Below, in pieces: positions 63,986 through 64,000 of a DNA stretch of 64,000 bases. Every line of letters begins with the position of its first letter. The stretch's first letter is position 1. Under the pieces are notes generated by a model. It had not been told where the DNA came from. It saw nothing but the letters and a program-made list of their open reading frames with translations, and made no database searches. This stretch comes from Hemibagrus wyckioides (Eukaryota > Chordata > Actinopteri > Siluriformes > Bagridae): contig NC_080715.1 in NCBI RefSeq assembly GCF_019097595.1, positions 12,047,573 through 12,111,572 on the forward strand. The letters are read 5' to 3'. A program made the position numbers and the translations under genes.

Positions 63986-64000
63986 ATAATAATAATAATA
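63888..64000. repeat. (ATT)n-(ACT)n-(AAT)n array, continues past window
   Basis: ATT units to about 63925, ACT units to about 63984, then AAT units to the end of the window. Confidence 0.95.

Overview
The window looks like nuclear DNA from a ray-finned fish, most likely an otophysan and possibly a catfish. The evidence is three vertebrate developmental or signalling genes with GT-AG introns, AT-rich intergenic DNA with many long microsatellites, several Tc1-like transposons with TA target duplications, and tRNA-promoter SINEs of fish type. There are no bacterial-style operons, CRISPR arrays or functional RNA genes that I can support. Species assignment is inference from repeat style only.

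Genes, all on the minus strand, are (1) twist2, a bHLH repressor, coding exon 17510-18022, with a probable non-coding 3'UTR exon near 15720; (2) a Ptf1a/Fer-family bHLH activator-like gene, 30365-32273, with a large first exon and a 38-nt terminal coding exon; and (3) asb1, an ankyrin-repeat/SOCS-box E3 adaptor, 60173-63116, five coding exons, 360 residues. In human, ASB1 and TWIST2 are neighbours next to HDAC4, which supports naming the Twist paralogue twist2. Human TWIST1 is likewise next to FERD3L, a bHLH related to gene 2, so the twist/Fer-type pairing may be an ancient linkage that survives here at the twist2 locus.

Layout. 1-6.5 kb is a repeat pile: (TA)n runs, a TA-flanked MITE, a 1.25-kb Tc1-like element with one internal stop, a fragment of another Tc1 family, a 600-bp compound microsatellite and a 650-bp polypyrimidine tract. 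6.5-15.1 kb is mostly unique sequence with a few SINE or MITE copies and a triple nuclear-receptor half-site. 15.1-19.6 kb is the twist2 locus: probable 3'UTR exon, coding exon, CCAAT/TATA-like promoter, a cluster of trinucleotide repeats, and a CpG-rich block with CRE, T-box-palindrome and E-box motifs. 19.6-30 kb is non-coding with two SINEs. 30-32.6 kb is the Ptf1a/Fer-like gene with a clear TATA box. 32.7-60 kb is a 27-kb gene desert with SINEs, a 615-bp (TA)n array and G-runs. 60-63.1 kb is asb1, and 63.5-64 kb is a SINE plus triplet repeats.

By family knowledge, Twist proteins hold mesenchymal progenitors undifferentiated, Ptf1a/Fer proteins specify neural or pancreatic fates as E-protein partners, and ASB1 recruits substrates to a Cullin5-Elongin ligase. 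The window gives no evidence that the three act in one pathway. Their clustering is best read as conserved synteny with shared non-coding regulatory space.
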